A stretch of 64,000 nt of DNA from CAZMVY01 sp964653435 (GTDB lineage Bacteria; Planctomycetota; Phycisphaerae; UBA1845; PWPN01): contig CAZZFA010000001.1 of NCBI GenBank assembly GCA_964653435.1, positions 1-64,000 of the forward strand. The letters are read 5' to 3'. Shown piece after piece: positions 41,755-51,095 of the stretch (the first letter of the stretch is position 1; each line of letters begins with the position of its first letter). Under the pieces are notes generated by a model, which did not search any database, had not been told where the DNA came from, and worked only from the letters and a program-made list of their open reading frames with translations. The position numbers and the translations under genes are program-made.

Positions 41755-43773
41755 CTACGGCGGCAGTCGGTAGGGCCGGCCTTCTTTGTAGGACCGGGCG
41801 GCGGCGCGAAAGGACTCGGCCAGGGCGACGTCCTGTCGGGCGTAGGCCGCCTCGACGGCGCGCGCGCACATCTGAACCGCCTCGGTGAACTGGCCGGTCT
41901 CGGCCAGGGCGGCCGCCAGGGTGTTCAGGGGGATGGGCTCGCGGAAGCCGGTCAACTCGCAAGCCCGGCGTGCCAGGGCCACGGCCTCGGGGCCGTTGCG
42001 GATCGTTTCCAAGGGGCATGTGGCCAGCAGCCAGGCAAGGTTGTTCAGCGCGTGAAAGTTTCCGGGGGCCAGCCGCACCGCCTCGCGGAACGCATCCAGC
42101 GCGGCGAAGTACTTGCGCTGCCGGAGCAGAAGCGCCGCCAGGTAATCGTGCGCCTCCGCGAGGCCGGGTTCCAGGCGGATGGCTTCTCGCAGGTGGCGTT
42201 CGGCCTCCTCGGTGCGGCCTGACTGGAGCAGGGCCAGTCCCAGGTTCGCGTACGCGAGGCCGAAGTCCTCCTTGAGACGGATCGCCTCGTTGAACTCGTC
42301 GATGGCCTCCGGGACGCGGCCCTGTGCGAGCAAGACCTTGCCGAGATTGTTGTGCGGATCGGAGACGTGCGGCTTCAGCCGGATGGCCTCACGGAACTCC
42401 TGGGCGGCCTCATCCAAGCGGCCCTGCTCCAGGAGGAATGTGCCCAGAAAGCTGTGCACTTGAGAAAGCCCCGGGTTTTCACCCAGCGCGAGCATATATC
42501 GAAAGTATCTCTCGGTGTCCTGCCAGCGGGCGAGCTGGCGGCGCGTTGCAACGGTCTCGGCCGTGGCCAAGCCAAGCAGGACGACGAGCGCCACCGCGCC
42601 GGTCTTTGCCGGTCCCCAGGCGCGGCAGGCCGCCCGCCCGATCACCGTGCAGGCCCACGCCAGTGTGATCAATAAGCCGATGGCGGGGAGATACAGGTAC
42701 TTGTCCGAAGCGCAAAGCCAACTGTACGTGACGAGTCCCATCGTCGGCGCAAGCGTCAGAATCGCAATCGAGGCTCCTACCAGCGGGGCCGGGGTCCATC
42801 GGAGCGAACCGACCACGAGCGCGAGCAACAGACAGGTGCCGACGAATCCCAGCAGAACCGGAGGATTCGACAGGGCCAGCGGCGCGGGCAGAAAGTAAAC
42901 CGAGGACAGGTTCGTCGGCCAGACGATCTTGGAGATGTAGAAGGCGATCAGGTAGCAGATTCTCAGCGGAATCTGCGCCGGCGTGCCCGCTCGAAGCACC
43001 TGGAGGGGCTGGACCCGGCCCTCGCAGACGTAGGCGACGGCCCCTCCGAGAATCCCCAGGACGAAGAACGGCAGTTTTTCCAGCAGGGCCCGCCTGCCCA
43101 GTCGCCGAAGCGGCCAGTAGTCCAACAGCACCAGTGCCAGGGGCAGCGGGACGCTGATCGGCTTTGACATCAGCGCGAGGATGTACATCGAGACGGATGC
43201 CGTGTACCACTTCCACTCATTTCGCCGCGTGTATCGGAGATACAGCACGAGGCATCCGAGGGAGAAAAACGCCGCCAACGGCGTCTTCCGCTCCATTACC
43301 CAGGCAATGGGTTCAACCGTGAGTGGGTGGAGCCCGAACAGCAGCCCCAGCCCCGCCGCCACCCATTCATTTCGAAAGAGCTGGTAGAGCAGCACGATCA
43401 CGAGGACGGTGTTGGCGACGTGCAGCGCCAGGCTGGTCCGATGGAACGGACGGAGATTGTCGGGGCGCCCGCCCATCGCCCAGTCCATCATAAGCGAAAT
43501 CTGGGTCAGGGGACGATAGTAACCCTTTACGGTAGACGGTTGCAGGATCTCTCCAATCACGCGCCCGACGTTGCCCCAGCTCAACCGGTGTATGAGGAAG
43601 TTCTCCGTGATGGTCTCTCTGTCGTCGAAGGAGAGGGTCTGAGCGGAGAGGACCGGCCAATGGACGACCAGAACGACGGCGGCGACGCCGGCGGCGGCTG
43701 CGATCAGTCGGCCTCGACGCGACCGGCCAGACAGGTCAGTCCAGGGCGAATCCGCTTGCCGCATTCCGTCCAT
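41755..43773 (-). CDS. TMTC-like membrane protein with C-terminal TPR repeats
   Basis: 672 residues. N-terminal half has about nine to ten membrane helices and the GT-C-like first loop LSFDDRETITENFLIH, where two adjacent Asp match the catalytic acids of O-mannosyltransferase-like proteins (TMTC family), followed by YYRPLTQISLMMDWAM and LHPLTVEPIAWVMERKTPL, both characteristic. From about residue 465 there are five or six tetratricopeptide repeats (GRLDEAAQEFREAIRLKPH, GRVPEAIDEFNEAIRLKED, GRTEEAERHLREAIRLEPG and so on). It may glycosylate exported proteins held by the TPR part. Start ATG 43773; in-frame codons to 43920 are rejected since the promoter lies between. Confidence 0.85.
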   Translation of the reverse strand: MDGMRQADSPWTDLSGRSRRGRLIAAAAGVAAVVLVVHWPVLSAQTLSFDDRETITENFLIHRLSWGNVGRVIGEILQPSTVKGYYRPLTQISLMMDWAMGGRPDNLRPFHRTSLALHVANTVLVIVLLYQLFRNEWVAAGLGLLFGLHPLTVEPIAWVMERKTPLAAFFSLGCLVLYLRYTRRNEWKWYTASVSMYILALMSKPISVPLPLALVLLDYWPLRRLGRRALLEKLPFFVLGILGGAVAYVCEGRVQPLQVLRAGTPAQIPLRICYLIAFYISKIVWPTNLSSVYFLPAPLALSNPPVLLGFVGTCLLLALVVGSLRWTPAPLVGASIAILTLAPTMGLVTYSWLCASDKYLYLPAIGLLITLAWACTVIGRAACRAWGPAKTGAVALVVLLGLATAETVATRRQLARWQDTERYFRYMLALGENPGLSQVHSFLGTFLLEQGRLDEAAQEFREAIRLKPHVSDPHNNLGKVLLAQGRVPEAIDEFNEAIRLKEDFGLAYANLGLALLQSGRTEEAERHLREAIRLEPGLAEAHDYLAALLLRQRKYFAALDAFREAVRLAPGNFHALNNLAWLLATCPLETIRNGPEAVALARRACELTGFREPIPLNTLAAALAETGQFTEAVQMCARAVEAAYARQDVALAESFRAAARSYKEGRPYRLPP

Positions 43774-43779
43774 GCCGGC

Positions 43780-43808
43780 ATTGTAGCAACCGGTTCGGCG
43801 CGTCTCCA
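43780..43808 (-). promoter_or_regulatory. Promoter of the TMTC-like gene, leaderless arrangement
   Basis: On the minus strand TGGAGA (43808-43803), 17-base spacer, TACAAT (43785-43780), then six bases to the ATG at 43773. Confidence 0.5.
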
Positions 43809-44050
43809 CAGACGGTAGCTCGGTGTGCTTGCCATCGCAGGGCAGGCAAGCGTATACTGGAGGCGTCATGCAGTGGTCGATCGCCCAGTTCGGGAGGTCC
43901 ATCGGCGGCCGGTGCGGCACACCCTCGCAGTCTGCCCACTACGGCCGCCGCCCGAATGATGCCTGACTCCCCTGGTCGGGCCCCTTTCCGCGGGGCGGTT
44001 TCTGAGCGACAATCCCGTACCCGTATCGACAGACAAAAGGAGACTGCATC

Positions 44051-45955
44051 GTGTCCGTGCCGTACAATAAACGAACGCATTCCTGTGGCGAGCTTCGTGC
44101 GAGCCACGTCGGGCAAACCGTCGTTCTCGCCGGCTGGGTGAACAGCTACCGCGACCACGGCGAGAACCTCGTATTCATCGATCTCCGCGACCGCGAGGGC
44201 GTCACGCAGCTCCGTTTCAACGTGGATACCGATCCCGAGGCGACGCGCATCGCCCGTACGCTGCGCAACGAGTACTGCATCGCCGTTCGCGGCGAAGTCC
44301 TCCACCGCGGCGACCAGGTCAGCCCGAAGTTCAAGACCGGCGAGATGCCCACCGGCGAGATCGAGGTCAGCGTTCACGAGATCGACCTGCTGTCCAGGTC
44401 GGAAACGCCCCCGTTTGAGATCTCCGACTTCGTCGAGAACGAGGCGAACGAGGACCTTCGTCTGAAGTATCGGTTCCTCGATCTCCGCCGGCCGAAGGTC
44501 GCGAGGATGTTTCACATCCGGTCGAAGGCCGCCAAGATCATTCGCGACTACTTCCACGAGCAGGGCTTCCTCGAGATTGAAACGCCGTTCCTCACGAAGT
44601 CCACGCCGGAAGGCGCCCGGGATTACCTCGTCCCCTCCCGCGTGCAGCCGGGCCGCTTCTACGCCCTGCCGCAATCTCCGCAGCTCTTCAAACAGCTCTT
44701 TATGATCGCCGGCTTCGACCGCTATGCCCAGCTCGTCCGCTGCTTCCGCGACGAGGACCTCCGCGGCAACCGCCAACCGGAGTTCACGCAACTCGATCTG
44801 GAGATGGCCTTTGTCAAGGCCGACGACGTCATGACGGTCGTCGAGGGCTGCCTTGCGCGCGTCTGGAAGGAAATCCTCGGTTACGAGATTCCGCTCCCGC
44901 TGCCGAGGCTCTCCTACGCCGACGCGATCGCGCGCTTCGGAATCGACAAGCCCGACACGCGCTTCGGCCTGGAACTCAAGGATGTCACGCCGGCCCTGCG
45001 GAACATCACAAAGGATGAGTTCGGCGTCTTCGCCGACGCCATCGCCGCCGGCGGCGTCATCAAGGCGATCTGCGTGAAGAAAGCGGACGGTGCCGAGAAA
45101 CTCACGCGGAAGATCACCGATTCGCTGACGGAGGAGATCAAGGGCATGGGCGGCGGCGGCATGCCCACGACGAAGGTCCAGGGCACGCCCGACGCGCCCG
45201 AGTTCGCCACCGGCGTCGGCGCGAAGATCCAGAAGTATTGCCGCGAGGTCTGTGCCGCCACGGGCGCCGAACCGGGCGACCAGCTTTTCTTCTATCCCGG
45301 AAAGCCCGCCGACGCAGCCAAGTATCTCGCGGCGGCGCGCCTGCGCCTCGGCGCCACGCTGGGGCTGATCCCCAAGGGCCGCTTCGACGCGCTGTGGGTC
45401 GTGGACTTCCCGCTCTTCGAGTGGAGCGAGGAAGAGAAACGGTGGAACAGCTCGCACCATCCGTTCACGATGCCGACGGAGGAGGATATCCCGCTGCTGG
45501 CCACCGACCCCGGCAAGGTCCGCAGCCAGGCCTACGACCTCGTCATCAACGGCGAGGAGATGGCCGGCGGCAGTATCCGTATCCACCGCAGCGACGTGCA
45601 GAGCCGCGTCTTTGAGCTGCTTGGTATCAGCCCGGCCGAAGCCCACGCGAAGTTCGAGCACCTGATGAGCGCCCTGCGGTACGGACCGCCTCCGCACGGC
45701 GGGATCGCCTTCGGCTTCGACCGCTGGATCATGATGCTCGGCGGCACGAGCAGCATCCGCGACGTGATCGCCTTTCCGAAGACGCAGCGGGCCGTCTGCC
45801 CGCTTACCGATGCGCCGGGCGAGGTCACGTCCGAGCAGCTCCGCGAGCTGGGCATCGACCTGCTCCCCGAGGTCAAGGCAAAGCGCAAGGCGACGTCCGA
45901 AACGAGCGAGATGAACGTGGGCGACCGCATCCACAAGCACGGGCAGGAGTCGTAA
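44051..45955 (+). CDS. aspS: Aspartyl-tRNA synthetase
   Basis: 634 residues, class II synthetase of the bacterial type. Charges tRNA-Asp (or tRNA-Asp/Asn if non-discriminating). The OB-fold anticodon domain opens with GQTVVLAGWVNSYRDHGENL; motif 1 and 2 regions include FLEIETPFLTKSTPEGARDY, QSPQLFKQLFMIAGFDRY and FRDEDLRGNRQPEFTQ; motif 3 is GFDRWIMMLGG. The bacterial GAD insertion domain is between. The GTG start at 44051 has AAAAGGAG eight bases upstream. No gatCAB gene is in the window, so I cannot tell whether it is discriminating. C-terminal 30 residues (KAKRKATSETSEMN) are a charged extension. Confidence 0.96.
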   Translation: MSVPYNKRTHSCGELRASHVGQTVVLAGWVNSYRDHGENLVFIDLRDREGVTQLRFNVDTDPEATRIARTLRNEYCIAVRGEVLHRGDQVSPKFKTGEMPTGEIEVSVHEIDLLSRSETPPFEISDFVENEANEDLRLKYRFLDLRRPKVARMFHIRSKAAKIIRDYFHEQGFLEIETPFLTKSTPEGARDYLVPSRVQPGRFYALPQSPQLFKQLFMIAGFDRYAQLVRCFRDEDLRGNRQPEFTQLDLEMAFVKADDVMTVVEGCLARVWKEILGYEIPLPLPRLSYADAIARFGIDKPDTRFGLELKDVTPALRNITKDEFGVFADAIAAGGVIKAICVKKADGAEKLTRKITDSLTEEIKGMGGGGMPTTKVQGTPDAPEFATGVGAKIQKYCREVCAATGAEPGDQLFFYPGKPADAAKYLAAARLRLGATLGLIPKGRFDALWVVDFPLFEWSEEEKRWNSSHHPFTMPTEEDIPLLATDPGKVRSQAYDLVINGEEMAGGSIRIHRSDVQSRVFELLGISPAEAHAKFEHLMSALRYGPPPHGGIAFGFDRWIMMLGGTSSIRDVIAFPKTQRAVCPLTDAPGEVTSEQLRELGIDLLPEVKAKRKATSETSEMNVGDRIHKHGQES

Positions 45956-46051
45956 CGGGCTGGTCGGTCCCGATGAACGTTGCGCGCGATGCTGCCCTCC
46001 GTGCCGACAGGCACGCGGCAGGGCGGGCGCATCGCCGGCGCAGCCCGGCCG

Positions 46052-48190
46052 TCATCGGTCCTTCGCCGGCACGGCACCAAGGAGCTTTGCAACGTTCGCC
46101 GCGAAGTCCCTCTGATATAGCTCCTCCATCGCGGCCCGCCGTTTGGGATCCGTCGTCAGGACGAACATTCGCGGCAGCGTGAGCGTTCCGAGCTTGAGCG
46201 ACACTGTCGCATCGCTCTTGGACACCTGCGCCTGCGCAATCCCTTTCGCTTGCACCTCGAACACGTCCGCCGCATCGAGCCACGCCGGCACCGTCACGGC
46301 CACGGTGGCGTCAGGAATCGGCGTAATCGTCGTCCCGCGCTCGTCGTTGACGTGCTGCTCGTTGATCACGATCACGACCATCGTGTCCAGCCCGGAGAGC
46401 AGGCAGCGGACCATGACGCCCGCCGGCGCCCGCACAGGGACATCGGCCGGGCAGCTTCGCACGAGCAGCGGTCCCGCCGTTCGCACCTCGGCACCGATCA
46501 GACCCACTTCGCGCCAGAGCTGCGCGGCCTCCGGCCCCTTGCCGCCCAGCCCGTACGCGGGCTTGCCCGGCGTGAACCACCAGTACGAGATGCCCTTCGC
46601 CCCGCCCGCCAGCGCGTAAAACACCTCGATGCGTTTTTCTTGCGGTGTGGGGTATCGGAACTCGCGGGTCTGCTCCGGTGTTGTCGGGCGTGCCTGCGGG
46701 TTCTGCTTCTGTTGTTTGCCTTTCTTCCTGTCCTGCTGCTCGATGTAGCGGTTCGCGTACAGGATGATATGCGTCGGCTTGGGCGCGGCGGACGAGTGGA
46801 CGACGGTACTCACCGCGTTCACGAACCGGGCGGTCTTGTACACGGGGATGCGGTCGGGGTGTTGCCAATAGGCCGTTCGCAGACGCGGCTGGTAGTACGG
46901 GTCTGCCATGAGGATGTCGGGCACCTGCCCGTAGATGTAGTAGTTGTATGGCTTGTACGTCAGGTCGACGTTGAGCGTCTGCGGGATGGCCGGACGTTCC
47001 GCGCGCCAGCCCTGGCTCCGCTCGATCGCCCACCGCGCGAGGCTGCCGACCTCGTGCCCGCCCGGCAGTCCGGTGATGTGCGCATCGCCCGCATCCGGCT
47101 CGTCGTGGATGAAGTACGCGTACGGCGTCTTGATGCCCCACTTGTCCAGATCGCCGATGACGAACCGGACGCCCTGTTCGCGGCAGAATCGCTGCCCCTC
47201 TTCGCTCTTGAAAAAGGCCGAGAGCGCGGCCGAGCCGACCTGCGGCATCTGCATGTTGACGTTGTGCTCGTGCAGATTGCGGATGTACGCCTGAGCGACG
47301 CTTGTGTCGGAAGCGTCACCCGGCTGGCCGCCCCAGACGCCGTACGCGAACTCGTCGTACCATGCGCGAACGCCGGCCATCGCGGCGGCCTTGTCGCGAT
47401 ACACCGCCTGCAGGCAATGAAACGACCCGGGCGCGAGGGGCTTCGTCAGCGGTATTGCCGCGACGACGACATCCACCGCGGCGTCCGCACCCATCCGTGC
47501 CGATGCCGTGACGTCCTCGCCGTCCAGCAGAATCTTGACGGGGTTCTGCCCGCGTGCCCCTGGGTGCTTGAGGTATACGAAGATCTCGCGAAGGTCGGGA
47601 GAGAAGCTGACGTCCTCGAAACGTGGCGTCGCGTTCTCCGGCGTGACCGTGACCGGCATTGTCCCGCCGGCGTATCGCAGTTCCATGCGCAGGGGACTCG
47701 TCTGCGGCACGCTTCGCAGCCGGAGCGTCACCTCGCCGATTTCGCCGGGTGCCAGTTCACGCGGATCGCGGCGGAGCCATACGGGTTCGCCCGCGGCGAT
47801 CAGCGCCTGTCGCTCGGCGTCCGAAAGGTTGGAAAAAAACAGGCTGGCCGGCTTGCGGTTCTTGCGTTGATCCGAGAAGGCGATCGCCTTCTCCAGGCTG
47901 ATGCCCGCAAGGGCGAGGTCGTCGATCGCTAAAGACCGCGCTCCGGTGTTCCGCACGAAGATGTGGATCGAGCACCCGAGCTTCGCCGCCCGCGCCGCGT
48001 CCCGGGCGTTCGGGTTGGCCGGCATGTTCTCTACCGGCGCCCCCTCGTTCCAGAACGGCGCGAACGCGGGAAAGCTTTCGTCAGGCCGGTAATACGCCCC
48101 CAACAGCTCGGGCGCCGCCGCCCTCGCCGGGGAAAAACCGCCGAATCCCACCAATCCGACAACGATCCATCGTGCGTACCGGTTCACCAT
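46052..48190 (-). CDS. Secreted glycosidase-like protein of unknown family
   Basis: 712 residues. Signal peptide (WIVVGLVGFGGFSPARA). The first 250 residues are beta-rich, including an Ig-like segment (GEIGEVTLRLRSVPQTSPLRMELRY). The middle looks like a TIM barrel: DEFAYGVWGG, VRFVIGDLDKWG, YFIHDEPDAGDAHI, PDILMADPYY, PTHIILYANRY and GGAKGISYWWFTPGKP, similar in style to barrel glycoside hydrolases; HDEPD recalls the DEP signature of GH123/DUF4091 proteins. The last 150 residues form beta domains. I cannot assign a family. Divergent from a GH127 enzyme 132 bases away, which supports a role in polysaccharide use. Confidence 0.65.
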   Translation of the reverse strand: MVNRYARWIVVGLVGFGGFSPARAAAPELLGAYYRPDESFPAFAPFWNEGAPVENMPANPNARDAARAAKLGCSIHIFVRNTGARSLAIDDLALAGISLEKAIAFSDQRKNRKPASLFFSNLSDAERQALIAAGEPVWLRRDPRELAPGEIGEVTLRLRSVPQTSPLRMELRYAGGTMPVTVTPENATPRFEDVSFSPDLREIFVYLKHPGARGQNPVKILLDGEDVTASARMGADAAVDVVVAAIPLTKPLAPGSFHCLQAVYRDKAAAMAGVRAWYDEFAYGVWGGQPGDASDTSVAQAYIRNLHEHNVNMQMPQVGSAALSAFFKSEEGQRFCREQGVRFVIGDLDKWGIKTPYAYFIHDEPDAGDAHITGLPGGHEVGSLARWAIERSQGWRAERPAIPQTLNVDLTYKPYNYYIYGQVPDILMADPYYQPRLRTAYWQHPDRIPVYKTARFVNAVSTVVHSSAAPKPTHIILYANRYIEQQDRKKGKQQKQNPQARPTTPEQTREFRYPTPQEKRIEVFYALAGGAKGISYWWFTPGKPAYGLGGKGPEAAQLWREVGLIGAEVRTAGPLLVRSCPADVPVRAPAGVMVRCLLSGLDTMVVIVINEQHVNDERGTTITPIPDATVAVTVPAWLDAADVFEVQAKGIAQAQVSKSDATVSLKLGTLTLPRMFVLTTDPKRRAAMEELYQRDFAANVAKLLGAVPAKDR

Positions 48191-48322
48191 ATCGCCCTCG
48201 TATCCCGGAACCTCGGCTCGCGATCACACGGCCGGACAGTATACCCGACCCGGGGTGTGGATCACCTCCCGCCCGCCGGTATACTATGCCTCGACGTACA
48301 CGACGTACGTCAGGAGGTAACA

Positions 48323-50293
48323 ATGGCGGTCTGGTCAGCGGCGTCGATCCTGGTGGCGGCCTTGTCGTGCGCGGTGGTAGGGGTGTGCGGAGCCCGGGCG
48401 GCCGATGATTCAGGCGGCCGCTCGCCGGACGCCTGGCGCGAGGCCGGCCTCGTCGCCACGGCCGCAAGCCCGGGCGCCAGACTCCACGCGGTCCCGATTC
48501 GCGCCGTCAAAATGAAAGAGGGCTTCTGGCTTCCCCGCATGGAGGCCAACCGTCGCAACGGAATCCCGAAGCTCTACGAGCAGCTTGAGAGCCACGGCGT
48601 CCTCGACAACTTCCGCCGCGTCTCCGGCCGCAAGAAGTGCGAGCGCCGGGGGCCGTATTTCACCGACTCCGATCTTTACAAGTGGATGGAGGCCTGCGCC
48701 CTCGTCCTCCAATCGACGGACGACCCCGCCGTTCGCGACATGCTCGAGAAGGCCATCGACGACGTGGTGGCCGTCCAGGGGCCCGACGGCTACCTCAACA
48801 CCTGGTTTGTCGAGCAACGTGCCGGCAAGCGATTCTCCAACCTCGCCGCGGAACATGAGCTGTATTGCGCGGGGCACATGTTTCAGGCCGCCGTCGCCCA
48901 CTACCGCGCCACCGGCGGGCGCAAGTTCCTCGACGCTGCCCTGCGATACGCCGATTATCTCACACGGTCCTTTGGCAAAGGGAAGATCGAGCAGGCCGAC
49001 GGCCATCCCGAGGTCGAGATGGCGCTCGTAGAGCTGTACCGGACTACCGGAACGCCGGCGTACCTGGATCTGGGCGGTTTCTTCCTCGACATCTACAAGT
49101 TCACCGAACGCCGGGTCATCGAAGGCCACGCGGTCCGCGCCGCCTATCTGAACTGCGGCGGCGTCGATTACTTCATGGAGACCCGCAAGGCCCCGTACCT
49201 CGAGGCCTCCGAGCGGATGTGGCAGGACATGGTCGGCGGCAAGATGTACATCACCGGCGGCATCGGGGCGACGAGCCACGGTGAGGCCTTCGGCGGGTCG
49301 TTTGAGCTGCCCAACGCCACCTCCTATGCGGAGACGTGCGCCGCGATCGCCAATGCCATGTGGAACTGGCGACTGCTGGCCGCCACCGGCGAGGCCCGCT
49401 TTGCCGACGAAATGGAGAGGGTCTTCTACAACGGGTTTCTTTCCGGCGTCTCGCTCGGGGGGGCGGAATACTTTTACGTGAATCCGCTCGAGTCGGCCGG
49501 CGGCCACAAGCGGGTGCCGTGGTTCGACTGTACCTGTTGCCCGACGAACGTGGTCCGCACCTTTGCCGCGATACCGGGGTACGTCTACAGCACCAGCCCC
49601 GAGGGGCTGTGGGTCCACCTGTACGACAACAACGAGTTGAACTGGCGCCTCGAAGACGGGCGCAAGCTCCGCCTGACCCAGGAGACGCACTACCCCTGGG
49701 ACGGCAGAATCACGCTCACCGTCTCGCCGGAGTCCGACGGCGAATTCAGCCTCTTTCTCCGCATCCCCGGGTGGTGTACCGACGCGAAGGTCTCGGTCAA
49801 TGGACAGCCGGCCGATGCCGCGGCCGCGCCCGGTTCCTACTGCCGGCTGAAGCGGACGTGGCATCCCGGCGACACGGTCACGCTGGAGCTGCCGCTGCCT
49901 GTGGCGGTTCGCACGTGCGATCCGCGTGTGCGGAACAACCGGGGACGCATGGCGATCCAGCGCGGCCCGGTCGTGTATTGCCTGGAGAGCGTGGACAATC
50001 CGGGCGTTGACGTGCTCAGCGTCCTCATCCCGATCGACGCGAAGAGCGGCGGTCTCGATGCGACGGTCGCGTTCCAGGCGGATCGGCTCGGCGGCGTGTG
50101 CGAGGTGAGGTTTGAGGGCATCTGGCCGGATTACTCGGTAACTTCCGGGCCGCTGTATCGGTCCGCTGCGGCGTCGGGCATGCCTGCCGTGCGCCGGGCG
50201 AAGCTCACCGCGATTCCGTACTACGCCTGGGCCAACCGTGGCGATTCGCAGATGATTGTCTGGGTTCCGTTTATGGCCGCGCCGGGCCGATAG
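48323..50293 (+). CDS. GH127 beta-L-arabinofuranosidase (DUF1680)
   Basis: 656 residues. Strong AGGAGGT ribosome site and signal peptide (ILVAALSCAVVGVCGARA). GH127 enzymes release beta-L-arabinofuranose from plant glycoproteins using a cysteine nucleophile in a zinc site. Seen: ESHGVLDNFRRVSG, DSDLYKWMEACA, AEHELYCAGHM, GHAVRAAYLNCGG, MYITGGIGATSHGEAFGG, SYAETCAAIANAMWNWRL, and FDCTCCPTN with Cys403, Cys405 and Cys406, the zinc-binding and nucleophile cluster. Length and order are typical. The next gene, 43 bases on, is a DUF1080 lipoprotein. It acts outside the cytoplasm. Confidence 0.92.
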   Translation: MAVWSAASILVAALSCAVVGVCGARAADDSGGRSPDAWREAGLVATAASPGARLHAVPIRAVKMKEGFWLPRMEANRRNGIPKLYEQLESHGVLDNFRRVSGRKKCERRGPYFTDSDLYKWMEACALVLQSTDDPAVRDMLEKAIDDVVAVQGPDGYLNTWFVEQRAGKRFSNLAAEHELYCAGHMFQAAVAHYRATGGRKFLDAALRYADYLTRSFGKGKIEQADGHPEVEMALVELYRTTGTPAYLDLGGFFLDIYKFTERRVIEGHAVRAAYLNCGGVDYFMETRKAPYLEASERMWQDMVGGKMYITGGIGATSHGEAFGGSFELPNATSYAETCAAIANAMWNWRLLAATGEARFADEMERVFYNGFLSGVSLGGAEYFYVNPLESAGGHKRVPWFDCTCCPTNVVRTFAAIPGYVYSTSPEGLWVHLYDNNELNWRLEDGRKLRLTQETHYPWDGRITLTVSPESDGEFSLFLRIPGWCTDAKVSVNGQPADAAAAPGSYCRLKRTWHPGDTVTLELPLPVAVRTCDPRVRNNRGRMAIQRGPVVYCLESVDNPGVDVLSVLIPIDAKSGGLDATVAFQADRLGGVCEVRFEGIWPDYSVTSGPLYRSAAASGMPAVRRAKLTAIPYYAWANRGDSQMIVWVPFMAAPGR

Positions 50294-50336
50294 GACAACG
50301 TTGAAGAAACGGCTGGCGCGCACGCAAGGACTTACC

Positions 50337-51056
50337 ATGAGATTGGGTCGGCGATACGGGTTCGTGACACCGGCGATAGTGCTTTTCGCTCTGGCGGGAT
50401 GCGCCGCCTTCGGCCCGAAAGGTGCAGGGAAGGGGCCTTGCGGTGCCGGCTACACAAACCTCCTCGAAGGGACCGGCCGAACCGGCAGCCACCTCGTGGT
50501 TCATGCCGGTTCGCAGGACGCATGGAGCCTCGGTGCGGACGGCGTACTCCGGTGCTGGGGTGGGCAGGGCGGCTGGATCGGCACCCGGGAGGATGACTGG
50601 GGCGACTTCGACCTGAAGCTGGAGTACAGGATCCCGAAGGAGGGCAACAGCGGCGTGTACATCCGGCGCCCGCTGGCCGGTGACGGCGCGTATACGGGCA
50701 TGGAGATCCAGGTTATCGACGACGACGCCCGCCACTGGGGGACGCTGCAGGCCTGGCAACTGACCGGCTCAATCTATCACGAGGTGGCCCCCGCCGTTCG
50801 CGCGACGAAGCCCGCCGGGACGTGGCAAAGCATGGAGATTATCGCGGAGGGGCCGATCGTGCGGGTGGTCATCAACGGTGTTCAGGTTGTACACGCCAAC
50901 CTCGACGAATTCACCACGACAACCGCCCAAGACGCGGCCCCGTTGAAGGACCGGCCGCGCCGCGGCTACATCGGCTTTCAAAACCACGGCTCGGGCGTAG
51001 AATACCGGAACGTCTGCGTAAGGCGGCTCGGAGCAGACGCCGGGCGGGATCGTTGA
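50337..51056 (+). CDS. DUF1080 lipoprotein (3-keto-disaccharide hydrolase-like)
   Basis: 239 residues. Lipobox ALAGC, lipid at Cys22; AAGGA ahead of ATG 50337. The domain is the LamG-like DUF1080 fold: NLLEGTGRTGSHLV, VLRCWGGQGGWIGTRE, FDLKLEYRIPKEGNSGVYIR, YTGMEIQVIDDDA, LTGSIYHEVAP, WQSMEIIAEGPIVRVVINGV, RRGYIGFQNHGSGVEYRNV, all family blocks. DUF1080 proteins act on 3-keto-glycosides or other glycans and are abundant in Planctomycetota. Linked with GH127. Confidence 0.9.
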   Translation: MRLGRRYGFVTPAIVLFALAGCAAFGPKGAGKGPCGAGYTNLLEGTGRTGSHLVVHAGSQDAWSLGADGVLRCWGGQGGWIGTREDDWGDFDLKLEYRIPKEGNSGVYIRRPLAGDGAYTGMEIQVIDDDARHWGTLQAWQLTGSIYHEVAPAVRATKPAGTWQSMEIIAEGPIVRVVINGVQVVHANLDEFTTTTAQDAAPLKDRPRRGYIGFQNHGSGVEYRNVCVRRLGADAGRDR

Positions 51057-51095
51057 CGGATTCCCGATTTCCTGGTACACGGTAGTGGGAGGAAG

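Noticed and set aside
43736..45940. 734-codon minus-strand frame opposite aspS
   Set aside because: aspS is certain on the plus strand; the reverse product is a composition artefact.
45970..46050. Hairpin between aspS and the convergent secreted gene (CTGCC...GTGCC gaca GGCAC...GGCAG)
   Set aside because: No T-tract on either strand and imperfect outer stem, so I do not call it a terminator.
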